From assembly GCF_009363075.1 (NCBI RefSeq), contig NZ_CP045293.1, positions 5,677,501 to 5,741,500 on the forward strand: DNA of 64,000 nucleotides. Reading direction: 5' to 3'. Positions 26,141 to 35,047 of the stretch are shown piece by piece. This DNA comes from Paenibacillus guangzhouensis (lineage in GTDB: Bacteria > Bacillota > Bacilli > Paenibacillales > Paenibacillaceae). How positions within the stretch are numbered: the first letter of the stretch is position 1; each line of letters opens with the position of its first letter. The position numbers were made by a program, and so were the translations under genes. Below the pieces are notes generated by a model. The model had not been told where the DNA came from and made no database searches. It saw only the letters and a program-made list of their open reading frames with translations.

Positions 26141-27199
26141 TTGGAGCACAACAACGAAGAATTATTTGATATCACGATTATTGGCGGAGGGCCGGCTGGC
26201 CTGTTCTCTGCTTTCTATAGCGGGCTGCGGGAAATGAAGGCGAAGATCATTGAGTTCCAACCGTATCTTGGCGGCAAAGTCCATGTCTACCCGGAGAAAA
26301 TGATCTGGGATATCGGCGGAGTGACGCCAATCCCTGGTGCGAAACTGATTGAACAAATGGTGGCGCAAGGTTTAACCTTCGACCCAGAGGTCGTGCTGAA
26401 CGAGAAGATTGAGAAAATCTCGAAAAATGAAGATGGTCTGTTCGAGCTTCATGCTGCCTCAGGCCGCGTTCACTATTCGAAGACCGTAATCGTGGCGGTA
26501 GGTGGCGGGATTATCAATCCGCAGAAGCTGAATATTGAAGGCGCCGAACGGTACGAGGTAACCAACCTTCATTACACGGTGAAGTCGCTTAAGCAATTCA
26601 AAGATAAGACGATCATCGTCTCTGGCGGAGGCAATTCGGCGGTGGATTGGGCCAACGAATTGGAGCCAATTGCTCGCAAAGTCTATCTGACCTATCGCAA
26701 GGAAGCGTTGAACGGTCACGAAGCGCAAGTCAAGCAGCTGATGAATAGTTCTGTCGAATGCCTATTCCAGACGACGATTACACGGCTTATTGCGAATCCA
26801 GGGCAAGAGATGTTGGATCGTGTGGAGCTGACGAATCATGCGACGGGGGAAGTCACAGAGCTAGCCATCGATGAAGTCGTCATCAACCATGGATACGATC
26901 GGGATGCGAAATTGATCGAGAACAGCGAGCTCCAGATTGAGACCGCCGAAGATTTCTACATCGCAGGCAACGCGTCGAGCGAATCCTCCGTCCCAGGGCT
27001 CTATGCGGCAGGGGATATCCTACAGCATGACGGGAAGTTGCATCTCATAGCAGGCGCATTCCAAGATGCGGCGAATGCAGTGAACAGAGCGAAGCAGTAT
27101 ATCGAGCCAGAAGCCTATGGATGGGGGATGGTCTCCTCCCACAACGATATTTTCAAATCCCGGAACCGTGAGCTCGTGAAGCAAATGATGGGTTCATAG
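26141..27199 (+). CDS. Ferredoxin/flavodoxin-NADP+ reductase, type 2 (YcgT/YumC-like)
   Basis: 352 aa. It has the thioredoxin-reductase fold: FAD motif IIGGGPAGLFSAFYSG near residue 13, NADPH motif IVSGGGNSAVDWA near 163, and the closing PGLYAAGDILQHDGKLHLIAGAFQDAANA. No CxxC redox pair is present, which separates the bacillar FNR2 group from true thioredoxin reductases. It reduces ferredoxin or flavodoxin with NADPH and may support iron release from siderophores. The start is TTG at 26141 with AAGGTGAGGTG upstream. The Fur box over its promoter matches the known iron control of ycgT in Bacillus subtilis. Confidence 0.92.
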   Translation: MEHNNEELFDITIIGGGPAGLFSAFYSGLREMKAKIIEFQPYLGGKVHVYPEKMIWDIGGVTPIPGAKLIEQMVAQGLTFDPEVVLNEKIEKISKNEDGLFELHAASGRVHYSKTVIVAVGGGIINPQKLNIEGAERYEVTNLHYTVKSLKQFKDKTIIVSGGGNSAVDWANELEPIARKVYLTYRKEALNGHEAQVKQLMNSSVECLFQTTITRLIANPGQEMLDRVELTNHATGEVTELAIDEVVINHGYDRDAKLIENSELQIETAEDFYIAGNASSESSVPGLYAAGDILQHDGKLHLIAGAFQDAANAVNRAKQYIEPEAYGWGMVSSHNDIFKSRNRELVKQMMGS

Positions 27200-27212
27200 A
27201 AATAACGTAATG

Positions 27213-27240
27213 AAAGAGCTTGCCAGTTGGCAAGCTCTTT
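27213..27240. terminator. Bidirectional terminator between reductase and MFS genes
   Basis: Perfect 13-bp arms AAAGAGCTTGCCA/TGGCAAGCTCTTT around a 2-base centre, with a T-run on the plus side and A-rich sequence on the other, between convergent genes. Confidence 0.92.
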
Positions 27241-27242
27241 TG

Positions 27243-28487
27243 TTATGCCTTCTTCGTCCATAACGGACCGCATCGGCAGCATAAGAAGATGATCACATTG
27301 CCAAGCATGGCGATCCCGAATACGATCGTGGGGTTCGCGAGCTCTGAGATCCATCCGGCAGCGAAGATTGCGAACGGCATGCCCAGCTTGAAGAGCGATC
27401 CTGTGATCCCGCTGATTCGACCAATCAGGTGATGCGGCGTCGTCTCCTGGCGGAAGGTCCAGATGCTGACGGTACTGATTGTCTCGAACAATCCGTTCAA
27501 GAAAAGGGCTGCTGCTAGCCACCACCCCGAGTGGGCGAAATAGAGCATGGCATAAGTGAATCCGACGAGTAGAGTCGTCATCGTTACGATCACACCAGCT
27601 TCGAATCTTCTACGCAGCGGCTGAAGCAGGAAGCTTCCGATGAGCCCGCCGGCTCCCGCGGCAGAGAGGACGAGACCAAGTTCGAAATTCTCGAGGCGGA
27701 GCGTATCCTTCGCGAAAAAGATGATGGTCGTATCGACCATGCCCGACGTAGCGTTCAGGAAAATGACAGTCAGTGTAATGAGCCAGAGCAGCCGGTTGCT
27801 ACGAAGTTCCGTCCAGCCGGCATAGAGCTCTCGCCAGAATCCTTGCTGCTTCTGCGGTGCGATCATCTCATCCGAGCGCAGGAATAGGAGTGTCACGAAT
27901 CCGATTATGAATAACAGACCGGTGAGGAAGAGACTATCCTGCAGCCTTGGCAGCATTAGTACGAGCCCGGTTATAGCCGGACCCATAATGCCGATGAGCG
28001 TCGTAATGAAGTTGAATGAAGCATTGGCCGCGGTCAGCATCTCATTCGGCAGGGTGTGCTTGACCATTCCGACACGGGCATTACCCACGGCATAGTTACA
28101 CGTCATGAGCAGGAATCCACCGATATAGAAGATGGCCATGGAAGGTTGACTGCTGCGAATCGACAGGAAGTAGAGCAAGAACAAGAGGATCATCTGGATC
28201 AGTACAGCCCACAAGGACCATTGCTTCTTGCGAACGCGGTCGACGAAGACGCCGATGAACATGGCGAGCAGTAGATTCGGCAGGAACTCAATGCCGCGCA
28301 TCGTTGACATGGCTACCGATGAGGATGTCCATTGATAGAGAATGAGCGGGAGGGCCAGTTCATAGATTTTATTGCCGAAGGTCATCATCGCCCCAGAGAT
28401 AAACAGAATGAGGAAATTCGGGTGCATCCAGATGGATGATGTATTGGTCTTTGTGGCGGTAAGCGATGTTGCTTCTGTGCTTGGCAT
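27243..28487 (-). CDS. MFS transporter
   Basis: 414 aa with about 12 hydrophobic helices. The cytoplasmic loop VFVDRVRKKQW after helix 2 is the MFS motif A (GxxxDRxxRR). Overall it resembles drug or metabolite exporters of the MFS_3/enterobactin-exporter type. The start is ATG at 28487, with AGGAGG 11 bases upstream; an upstream extension in frame lacks a site and would add a hydrophilic tail. It diverges from the SgrR-like gene with 117 bp between. Substrate unknown. Confidence 0.9.
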   Translation of the reverse strand: MPSTEATSLTATKTNTSSIWMHPNFLILFISGAMMTFGNKIYELALPLILYQWTSSSVAMSTMRGIEFLPNLLLAMFIGVFVDRVRKKQWSLWAVLIQMILLFLLYFLSIRSSQPSMAIFYIGGFLLMTCNYAVGNARVGMVKHTLPNEMLTAANASFNFITTLIGIMGPAITGLVLMLPRLQDSLFLTGLLFIIGFVTLLFLRSDEMIAPQKQQGFWRELYAGWTELRSNRLLWLITLTVIFLNATSGMVDTTIIFFAKDTLRLENFELGLVLSAAGAGGLIGSFLLQPLRRRFEAGVIVTMTTLLVGFTYAMLYFAHSGWWLAAALFLNGLFETISTVSIWTFRQETTPHHLIGRISGITGSLFKLGMPFAIFAAGWISELANPTIVFGIAMLGNVIIFLCCRCGPLWTKKA

Positions 28488-28551
28488 AGCTGCTCGATCC
28501 TCCTCTTTACGGTGGGAATGAACCCCATTATACTTTTGGAAAAGGAGAACA

Positions 28552-28587
28552 AAAAGCGAAAAGGTTCCGCGCATCTTTTCGCCTTTT
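28552..28587 (+). promoter_or_regulatory. Leader hairpin before the SgrR-like gene
   Basis: AAAAGCGAAAAG and CTTTTCGCCTTTT pair with one bulged base around a GTTCCGCGCAT-type loop, ending a few bases before the ribosome site GGAGGGG. It is terminator-like but has only a short T-run, so attenuation or mRNA stability control are both possible. Confidence 0.55.
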
Positions 28588-28604
28588 ATGGAGGGGCAGA
28601 CCAA

Positions 28605-30389
28605 ATGGAAGTGGAAGCGTATTTCGTGAAATTACGTGAGCATTATGCGGATATCCCAGAGAAGCAAGCGTTCTTGCTATCGATGGATGATTTGACGGGA
28701 ATTTGGGATTGCACACGGCGGAATGCGCAACTTGTGCTCCGTCGGATGGAAGATCATGGTTACGTGACATGGCAAGCTGGCCGAGGGCGGGGCAACTTGT
28801 CCAGCCTGACGTTCCGCCGCTCTTATCGTGACGTGTTCCTGCATCAGATCAAGTCGCTCGTGCTGCAGGAGCATATTCACGAGGCATGGCGTCTATTGGA
28901 TTCGTACGAAGATCAGAACCTCCAAGACGAGGTTACGGCATGGATCGCCAGCCAGTTCGGGGTTCGGCAGGACCTTGATGCTAAGGATGTGCTCCGGTTC
29001 CCTTTTTACCGGCCTGTACTTGATCTGGATCCAGCGCATGTCATCCGACGGACGGAAGCGCACTGGATGAGGCAGATATTCAATACGCTCGTATCTTATT
29101 CGGCGAGGGAACAGCAGATTGAACCAAAGCTCGCACATGCTTGGGAATGCGATGCGTCGAAGAAGCGATGGACGTTCTATCTGCGTAAGGGGATTCGATT
29201 CCACCATGGGAAGCGGATGACCGCTCGCGATGTTGCGTATACGTTTCGTCGAATTCAGACGGCGGCGCCGCTAGAGTGGATTCCTGCGATGATTGAGAGG
29301 ATGACGGTGATTAGTGACTACTGCATCGAATTCCAGCTGTATACGCCGAATGCAATTTTCGATCATTTCATATGCACGGAACGATATTCGATTGTACCTG
29401 AGGATCATGATGAACGGGGAGACGGGAATCTCGAAGCGATACCGGTGGGGACTGGCCCTTTTCGACTCATCGAGAATAATGAATCGAAGATGGTGTTGGA
29501 ATCGTATGAGCATTATTTCGAAGGTTGCCCGCATTTGGATCGGATTGAGATGTGGGTATGGCCCAATTATGATGGGGATTTGCTTCTCCAAGTGAAGGAT
29601 CGGGAGGCACAACTGCTGTATAATGAAGCACCGTCCACCATGGGGGCTAAGCCGTCTCTTCGTCAAGTGGAGAAAGGAAGCTGCTACCTCACATTCAATC
29701 TCGCTAGAACAGGAATACTTCAAGATATTCAGCTGCGCCAAGCGATTCATGTGGGGCTGGATCGAGCGCAGATGCTCGCGGATTTGGGTGGTCATCGCAT
29801 GTGTCCAGCGGGTGGATTCATCCCGGAACAAGACGAGCGGCCTTTTCATTCGGAATACGATCTGGCCTATGCGATGGAGCTTGTCCGAACATCGAGCTAT
29901 CAGGGCGAACGCTTAACGTTATATACGTACGAGATGATAAGTAATGAACAGAGTGCGGCTTGGATTCAGGAAGCGTGTGCGCGGATTGGTATTCAATTGG
30001 ACGTCGTAGTCGTTCCGATTCGGGAGTTGGCAAGTCGAGAGGTGCTGGCTACAGCGGATCTAGTCTTTGCCGGTGAGGTGCTTGGGGAGCAGCCGGATAT
30101 GACTTTGATGGAGATGTACACCCTGAATACGAGTTTTATTGGCAATCATCTGAGTCCTGCTGGATCTGCCGTTGTCGATCAAGGGATTGCAGCGTGTCTT
30201 CTAGAGGAGAAGGTGGAGAACCGTCTGCTATTGCTGCATGGTATTGAAGAAGCGTTAAAGCAGCAATTACAAGTGTTGTTCTTATATCATAATATCCAGA
30301 CGGCAAGTCACCATCCTTCGCTTGGCGGGATCACACTAAATGCGTGGGGTAAGGTAGATTATCGACATGTCTGGGTTCGTCGGAAATAG
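28605..30389 (+). CDS. SgrR-like regulator: HTH plus solute-binding-protein domain
   Basis: 594 aa. Residues 1-110 are the SgrR N-terminal helix-turn-helix (LSMDDLTGIWDCTRRNAQLVLRRMEDHGYVTWQAGRGRGNLS). Residues 150-590 are an SBP_bac_5 domain, like oligopeptide-binding proteins (KRWTFYLRKGIRFHHGKRMTARDVAYTFRR; PVGTGPFRL), without a signal peptide, so it senses a ligand in the cytosol. In E. coli SgrR acts next to the sugar exporter gene setA; here too an MFS gene is the divergent neighbour. GGAGGGG lies 8 bases before the ATG at 28605, preferred over 28512. Confidence 0.88.
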   Translation: MEVEAYFVKLREHYADIPEKQAFLLSMDDLTGIWDCTRRNAQLVLRRMEDHGYVTWQAGRGRGNLSSLTFRRSYRDVFLHQIKSLVLQEHIHEAWRLLDSYEDQNLQDEVTAWIASQFGVRQDLDAKDVLRFPFYRPVLDLDPAHVIRRTEAHWMRQIFNTLVSYSAREQQIEPKLAHAWECDASKKRWTFYLRKGIRFHHGKRMTARDVAYTFRRIQTAAPLEWIPAMIERMTVISDYCIEFQLYTPNAIFDHFICTERYSIVPEDHDERGDGNLEAIPVGTGPFRLIENNESKMVLESYEHYFEGCPHLDRIEMWVWPNYDGDLLLQVKDREAQLLYNEAPSTMGAKPSLRQVEKGSCYLTFNLARTGILQDIQLRQAIHVGLDRAQMLADLGGHRMCPAGGFIPEQDERPFHSEYDLAYAMELVRTSSYQGERLTLYTYEMISNEQSAAWIQEACARIGIQLDVVVVPIRELASREVLATADLVFAGEVLGEQPDMTLMEMYTLNTSFIGNHLSPAGSAVVDQGIAACLLEEKVENRLLLLHGIEEALKQQLQVLFLYHNIQTASHHPSLGGITLNAWGKVDYRHVWVRRK

Positions 30390-30390
30390 G

Positions 30391-30420
30391 AGGGCTGCCA
30401 TTGGCAAGCCCTTATTTTTT
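30391..30420 (+). terminator. Rho-independent terminator of the SgrR-like gene
   Basis: AGGGCTGCCA and TGGCAAGCCCT (one bulge) are followed by TTATTTTTTT directly after the stop codon. Confidence 0.85.
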
Positions 30421-30558
30421 TGCCTATGGATCCGGGATGAAATGAAAAAGTTGGGAGAATAGTAAATGAGGTGTTAATAACCAATTGATTAAAGGATGGT
30501 GTACGTTGGAATGAGAGGTTGGTCAAATCGTAATTCGGTGAATCTTAAGGGGAACTTC

Positions 30559-30966
30559 ATGTTTAGAAATGCAATCAAAGGGGCAAGTATGCTGCTGCTT
30601 GTTATAACACTGATGCTAAGTATGCCGTCGGTCGTTGGAGCGGTAGGTAAAGGCGCGCAAGGAGCCGATGTCTATGTTATCCAAGGTATGCTGTAATCCC
30701 TAGGCAGTTATGGGGGTGAAATTACCGGCTATTATGATCAGGCTACGGTGAACGGTGTGAAGCATTTTCAGAAGAGACATGGTCTGCCTGTGACAGGGAC
30801 AGTAGATGAGCGCCAAGGTGGCGGCATGGGTGGTAACCAAGGCGGCGGCCAAGGGTCCAATCAAGCCCCGGATAACGGGAAGAAGAACACAGCGCCTAAA
30901 GTACAAGAAGTGCCTGGTATTAGCAACATCGGCAAGGACAATGGTAAAATCGGAGATGAGTATTAA
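30559..30966 (+). pseudogene. Exported peptidoglycan-binding-domain protein interrupted by a stop codon
   Basis: From the ATG at 30559 (AAGGGGA upstream) the frame gives a signal peptide (MFRNAIKGASMLLLVITLML) and the start of a PG_binding_1 domain, GKGAQGADVYVIQGML. A TAA follows at 30694-30696, and the same frame continues as SLGSYGGEITGYYDQATVNGVKHFQKRHGLPVTGTVDER and a Gly/Gln/Asn-rich tail to 30966. The domain consensus has Gln or Lys at the stop, so CAA or CAG to TAA is the simple explanation. A sequencing error or readthrough remain possible. There is no frameshift. Confidence 0.85.
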
Positions 30967-31093
30967 TTCATCTTCCGCAACAAAGTACGCCTTACCCACA
31001 CGGGATAGGGCGCTCTTTACCTCAATATAAGGGTTCTCACAAAACGATTACCGTTTTCGGATGAACGCCGTCTGGATTCAAGCTTTTGCTTGT

Positions 31094-31333
31094 TTAATCG
31101 GCACTGCTTCCTCCGCCGCTGTCTCCGCTGGAGCTGTCACTTGATGATCCGCCATCACTCGAGGAATGATCATGGTTATGATCGAAGTTGGTCATGTGAG
31201 GGTCAGCGTAGAAATGGGAGCTTGAATATTCATTGCCTTCACCGGGTCTTTTCGATCCACGTCTCGCTGACGAAGCTGCTATGACAATAAAAATTACGAA
31301 AGCGATTAATATCAAAATGATCCAATTTTCCAT
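31094..31333 (-). CDS. Small membrane protein with Ser/Asp/His-rich tail
   Basis: 79 aa from the ATG at 31333 (GGAAGTG upstream). One N-terminal membrane helix (MENWIILILIAFVIFIVIAASS) is followed by a low-complexity hydrophilic tail with HFYADPHMTNFDHNHDHSSSDGG and serine/glycine/aspartate repeats. The histidine cluster could bind metal; this is inference. I do not recognise a family. It diverges from the T-box-metS unit. Confidence 0.65.
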   Translation of the reverse strand: MENWIILILIAFVIFIVIAASSARRGSKRPGEGNEYSSSHFYADPHMTNFDHNHDHSSSDGGSSSDSSSGDSGGGSSAD

Positions 31334-31431
31334 AGTGAGCACTTCCTTTTTAACAATACGAACAAGGTTATGAAGAATTATACCATTCATGGCAAGCCCT
31401 GCGGGGTAAAATAATAAATCAACGCGCAGAC

Positions 31432-31460
31432 TTGACTTCTTGATTCAAATCCCTTAATAT
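31432..31460 (+). promoter_or_regulatory. Sigma-A promoter of the metS T-box unit
   Basis: TTGACT, 17 bases, TAATAT, near-consensus. Transcription would begin close to 31467, just before the T-box stem I. Confidence 0.85.
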
Positions 31461-31475
31461 CCCAATAAATGAAAA

Positions 31476-31760
31476 ATAATCAAAAGCGAAGAAGAGAAAG
31501 AGTACCAGGCGTAATGTCTTTAACAGAGAGCTCCGGTAGCTGCGAAGGAGCAAAGATAGCCGCATGGGAATATGGTCTCCGAGCTGCGCATCGAATCCCC
31601 CGCAGGGGGCTGTAGGCTGCGCCGGGTCCTGCACCCGTTATCGTGCTAGGGTATAACCGTCTCTCGTTTGGCGCCGTACCCGAAGAGGTGACTGCCGCAA
31701 GGCAGGAATGAAATTGGGTGGTACCGCGTGAGTTGAACTCTCGTCCCTTTGTGGATGAGG
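31476..31760 (+). promoter_or_regulatory. T-box riboswitch leader (tRNA-Met)
   Basis: The T-box sequence AATTGGGTGGTACCGCG lies at 31712-31728. It is followed by a terminator hairpin (CTCGTCC/GGATGAG, then GGTTTTTT, 31739-31757). Stem I features precede it: GAAGAGAAAGAGTA near 31490, the AG-rich distal part CAGAGAGCTCC, and a specifier-loop candidate GGAATATGG near 31567 that holds ATG, fitting methionine. Uncharged tRNA-Met would stabilise the antiterminator and switch on metS. Confidence 0.93.
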
Positions 31761-31796
31761 GTTTTTTGGCGTTCAAAGAAAAAGGAGGAATGAACG

Positions 31797-33440
31797 ATGG
31801 ATTACGTATTTATAGGCGGGGCATGGCCTTATGCCAACGGAGATCTCCACCTCGGCCGCCTCTCAAGCCTGCTGCCGGGTGATGTGCTCGCACGCTATTA
31901 CAGAGCGAAGGGCAAGCAGGTGCTCTTTGTCTCGGGCAGTGACTGTCACGGGACGCCGATTGCTGTGCAAGCCGCGAAGGAAGGCGTAACACCGAAGATT
32001 ATCGCTGACCGATACCACGAGAGATTCGTTGATTGTTTTGCACAGCTCGGTATCTCTTATGATTGGTATACGCGTACGGATCAGACGATGCATCACCACG
32101 TTGTGCAAGAGATATTTACAGCGCTTCTCCATAAGGGGGTACTGTATCGCAAGACCGTGCAGCAAGCCTACTGTGAGACAGATGAGCGATTCTTGCCTGA
32201 TCGCTATGTCGAAGGGACGTGCCCGGTCTGCGGCAGCGCAGCGCGGGGGGATCAATGCGATGTCTGCGGGACGCTGCTTGATCCTTCGGATTTACTGGAC
32301 CGTACCTGCAAGCTGTGCGGCAATCCTCCCGTCGAGCGGCAAACGGAGCACTACTATTTCGAATTATCGAAATTTTTGCTGGAGCTTAGCTCGTACGCCG
32401 AGCATGCCACAGGATGGCGAGATAATGCGGTGCAAATGACGCAGCGCTACCTCACCGAAGGTCTTCAGGATCGAGCGGTAACCAGGGATTTAGATTGGGG
32501 CGTCGACGTGCCCGTGTCAGGTTTCGAAGCGAAGAAAATTTATGTTTGGATCGAGGCAGTCTGCGGTTATTTGTCAGCCAGCAAGCAGTGGGCAGACGAG
32601 ACAGGCAACCGCTGGGAGCCGTATTGGCTCGAAGGCGAAGCGGAAGTGCTCTCTTATTATGTCCATGGCAAAGACAACATCCCGTTCCATACCGTCATTT
32701 GGCCTGCGATATTACAGGGTGTTGGCGGTCTCCATCTGCCTGATCGGATCGTCTCGAGCGAATATATGACGCTGGAAGGGAAGAAATTCTCTACGAGCAG
32801 GAATTGGGCGGTCTGGGTGCCGGATATGCTGGAACGCTATCCAGCGGATGCGATTCGGTACTTCCTCATTGCAAACGGACCGGAACGCCGGGACACGGAT
32901 TTCTCATGGCGGGAGTTCATTCATAGTCATAATGGCGAACTGCTGGGCGCCTTCGGTAATTTCGTAAACCGTACGCTCGTATTCCTCCAGAAGTCGTATG
33001 ATTCGCTCGTGCCTGACGGAAGTCTGGACCCGGAATGGAAAGATAGCATCGATACATTGTACCAGCAATCCGGTACCCTCATCGAGGAAGGTCGGTTGAA
33101 AGAATCGCTGGAGCTCATTTTCGCGTATATTCGCCGTGCGAATAAATATTTCGATGAACGGAAGCCTTGGTTGCAAGTGAAGGTAGACCGCAGCGCTTGC
33201 GGCGATACGTTATATACTTGTACGCAGATCATCGCGAACCTTGCGAACCTGCTGCAGCCATTCATTCCTTTTGCTTGTGATCAGATCAGAACTTTTCTGT
33301 CGCTTGCGGCATCACCTGTCTGGCACTGGATCGAGGTCCCTGTTAATCAATCGGTACAACATCTTGCCCTGCTGTTCGAGCGGATCGACGTTCAGAGAAT
33401 CGAAGAGGAGGCGCGGATTCTTAATCAGCAGTCTACCTAG
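31797..33440 (+). CDS. metS: Methionyl-tRNA synthetase, archaeal/E. coli-like type
   Basis: 547 aa, class I. The nucleotide site reads HLGR where HLGH is usual, and the KMSKS loop reads KKFSTSR. The insertion with three cysteine knuckles (CPVCG, CDVCG, CKLCG) resembles archaeal and E. coli-type enzymes, not the single-knuckle-free Bacillus subtilis type. The anticodon domain has NRTLVFL and KPWLQVK. The C-terminal OB-fold seen in longer MetRS is missing. GGAGG precedes the ATG. The T-box places it under methionine-tRNA control. It may be the genome's second MetRS; in other Firmicutes such type 2 enzymes resist MetRS inhibitors. Confidence 0.93.
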   Translation: MDYVFIGGAWPYANGDLHLGRLSSLLPGDVLARYYRAKGKQVLFVSGSDCHGTPIAVQAAKEGVTPKIIADRYHERFVDCFAQLGISYDWYTRTDQTMHHHVVQEIFTALLHKGVLYRKTVQQAYCETDERFLPDRYVEGTCPVCGSAARGDQCDVCGTLLDPSDLLDRTCKLCGNPPVERQTEHYYFELSKFLLELSSYAEHATGWRDNAVQMTQRYLTEGLQDRAVTRDLDWGVDVPVSGFEAKKIYVWIEAVCGYLSASKQWADETGNRWEPYWLEGEAEVLSYYVHGKDNIPFHTVIWPAILQGVGGLHLPDRIVSSEYMTLEGKKFSTSRNWAVWVPDMLERYPADAIRYFLIANGPERRDTDFSWREFIHSHNGELLGAFGNFVNRTLVFLQKSYDSLVPDGSLDPEWKDSIDTLYQQSGTLIEEGRLKESLELIFAYIRRANKYFDERKPWLQVKVDRSACGDTLYTCTQIIANLANLLQPFIPFACDQIRTFLSLAASPVWHWIEVPVNQSVQHLALLFERIDVQRIEEEARILNQQST

Positions 33441-33469
33441 AAAGTGGTTTGGTTTGTAAAATTATTACA

Positions 33470-33498
33470 TTGTGTGCTTCGAATGTTCTTGTTACAAT
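33470..33498 (+). promoter_or_regulatory. Sigma-A promoter of the purine permease gene
   Basis: TTGTGT, 17 bases, TACAAT, 75 bp before the permease ATG. I searched the leader for the purine riboswitch core and did not find it. Confidence 0.7.
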
Positions 33499-33573
33499 GA
33501 ACAGCGAGATGTGATAATGTCATTTTCACATTTTGGGCGGGCGAGGGGTTTTACGAAGAAGAAGGTTCACTAA

Positions 33574-34863
33574 ATGATTCAAAAATGGTTTCGTCTACAG
33601 GAACACGGTACGAACGCAACCCAAGAGATCATGGCAGGGATCGTCTCATTTTTTACAGTAGTCTATATTATTGTCGTCAATGCGTCGATCCTTGCGGATG
33701 CGGGGATTCCTTTTGAAATGGGCGTTGCGGCGACAGTATTTACATCGTTTATAGGTTGTCTCATGGTCGGTTTCTGGGCGAATACCCCGAATGTACTGGT
33801 ACCTGGTATGGGTGTCAATGCATTATTCTCGTACACGATTGTACAAGGTATGGGGTTGCCTTGGCAGGAAGCGTTAGCCGCCGTTTTCATTTCGGGCTTG
33901 GTTGTTACGGTTATTTCATTTACGTCCTTGACGGATTTGATTGCCAAAGCCATCCCGAATTCGCTGAAACATGCGATTACGGTTGGGATCGGGTTCTTGC
34001 TCACGTTCATTGGGATGGAAAAAGGCGGCTTGATCGTCTCTGGCAAGAGCACGCTTGTGGCGCTAGGCAGTTTTTCCGACCCGCATGTACTTCTGACGCT
34101 GGCCTCACTTGGGATTACGCTCTTCTTGTTCGTGCGTAATGTCCGGGGGAATCTGTTGATCGGTATCGCACTTGGCACAGCGCTGGCAGCGTTGTTCGGC
34201 GGACTGGATACAGGTTCTGGAGGTGAAACGGCCTTATCCCTTGCGGATTATGGTTCGTTCATCGGTGCCATGTCCTTTGACAGCATTGGTTCCATCGTCT
34301 TCTGGGTTGCAACATTCTCATTGATCTTGGTCGTCTTATTCGAGAATGTCGGTTTGATTCATGGCCAGATGGAAATGATCAAGCGTCCAGACAAATTCAA
34401 GCGGACGTTCCAAGCCAGTGCCGTATCTGCCGTAAGTGCAGGTCTGTTCGGTACGAGTCCGACGATCTCATCGGTGGAGACAGCGGCAGGGATCTCAGCC
34501 GGCGGTAGAACAGGATTAACCTCGATTACGACAGGTGTGCTGTTCCTTAGCTCGATCGCAGCGATTCCGCTGATCAAGCTGATTCCAAGCTCGGCGATTG
34601 CACCGGTGCTAATGATTATCGGCGGACTCATGATTCAGAGCATCAAGGATATCAAGTTCGACGATATGACGGATTGGTTCCCGGCGTTTCTGACGATTGC
34701 GGCGATTCCACTGACTTCGAGTATCGTGGATGGGATGGCATTCGGCTTCATCGCCTATCCGCTCCTTAAGATTGCAACGGGTAAATGGAAAAGTGTCGGC
34801 ATCGTATCGTACGTCATTGCCATGCTATTTATTATGAATTTTGTGCTTCACACTGCAGGTTAA
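33574..34863 (+). CDS. AzgA-type guanine/hypoxanthine permease (PbuG/PbuO-like)
   Basis: 429 aa with about 12-14 membrane segments. The opening EIMAGIVSFFTVVYIIVVNASILADAG and NVLVPGMGVNALFSYTIVQGMGLPWQEALAAVFISG are typical of the AzgA branch of nucleobase:cation symporters, as is GTSPTISSVETAAGISAGGRTGLTS in the second repeat. Such proteins import hypoxanthine, guanine or adenine. It is a single gene with its own promoter and terminator. Confidence 0.92.
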   Translation: MIQKWFRLQEHGTNATQEIMAGIVSFFTVVYIIVVNASILADAGIPFEMGVAATVFTSFIGCLMVGFWANTPNVLVPGMGVNALFSYTIVQGMGLPWQEALAAVFISGLVVTVISFTSLTDLIAKAIPNSLKHAITVGIGFLLTFIGMEKGGLIVSGKSTLVALGSFSDPHVLLTLASLGITLFLFVRNVRGNLLIGIALGTALAALFGGLDTGSGGETALSLADYGSFIGAMSFDSIGSIVFWVATFSLILVVLFENVGLIHGQMEMIKRPDKFKRTFQASAVSAVSAGLFGTSPTISSVETAAGISAGGRTGLTSITTGVLFLSSIAAIPLIKLIPSSAIAPVLMIIGGLMIQSIKDIKFDDMTDWFPAFLTIAAIPLTSSIVDGMAFGFIAYPLLKIATGKWKSVGIVSYVIAMLFIMNFVLHTAG

Positions 34864-34881
34864 TCGCATAACGACAAGGAT

Positions 34882-34910
34882 AAACCGTCTTCGAGAGAAG
34901 ACGGTTTTTT
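34882..34910 (+). terminator. Rho-independent terminator of the permease gene
   Basis: AAACCGTCTTC and GAAGACGGTTT arms around GAGA are followed by a T-run, about 20 bp after the stop. Confidence 0.95.
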
Positions 34911-35047
34911 GCGCTGCGTGATGCCTTACTTTCCCCTGCGTTCTATGGCGAAATCTGTCTAAAATTCGCACCGAAAGGTAATAATGGTCTATTAGTTCTT
35001 ACTCAAAAACAACCTCTATTAGTTCACTGCATCTAAGGAGATACATT

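Noticed and set aside
26141-27199. Reductase as thioredoxin reductase
   Set aside because: The redox-active CxxC pair is missing.
30748-30966. 72-aa frame as a separate gene
   Set aside because: It is the same frame as the interrupted peptidoglycan-binding protein and has no ribosome site.
33499-33573. Purine riboswitch before the AzgA-type permease
   Set aside because: The conserved core sequence and three-way junction could not be found in the short leader.
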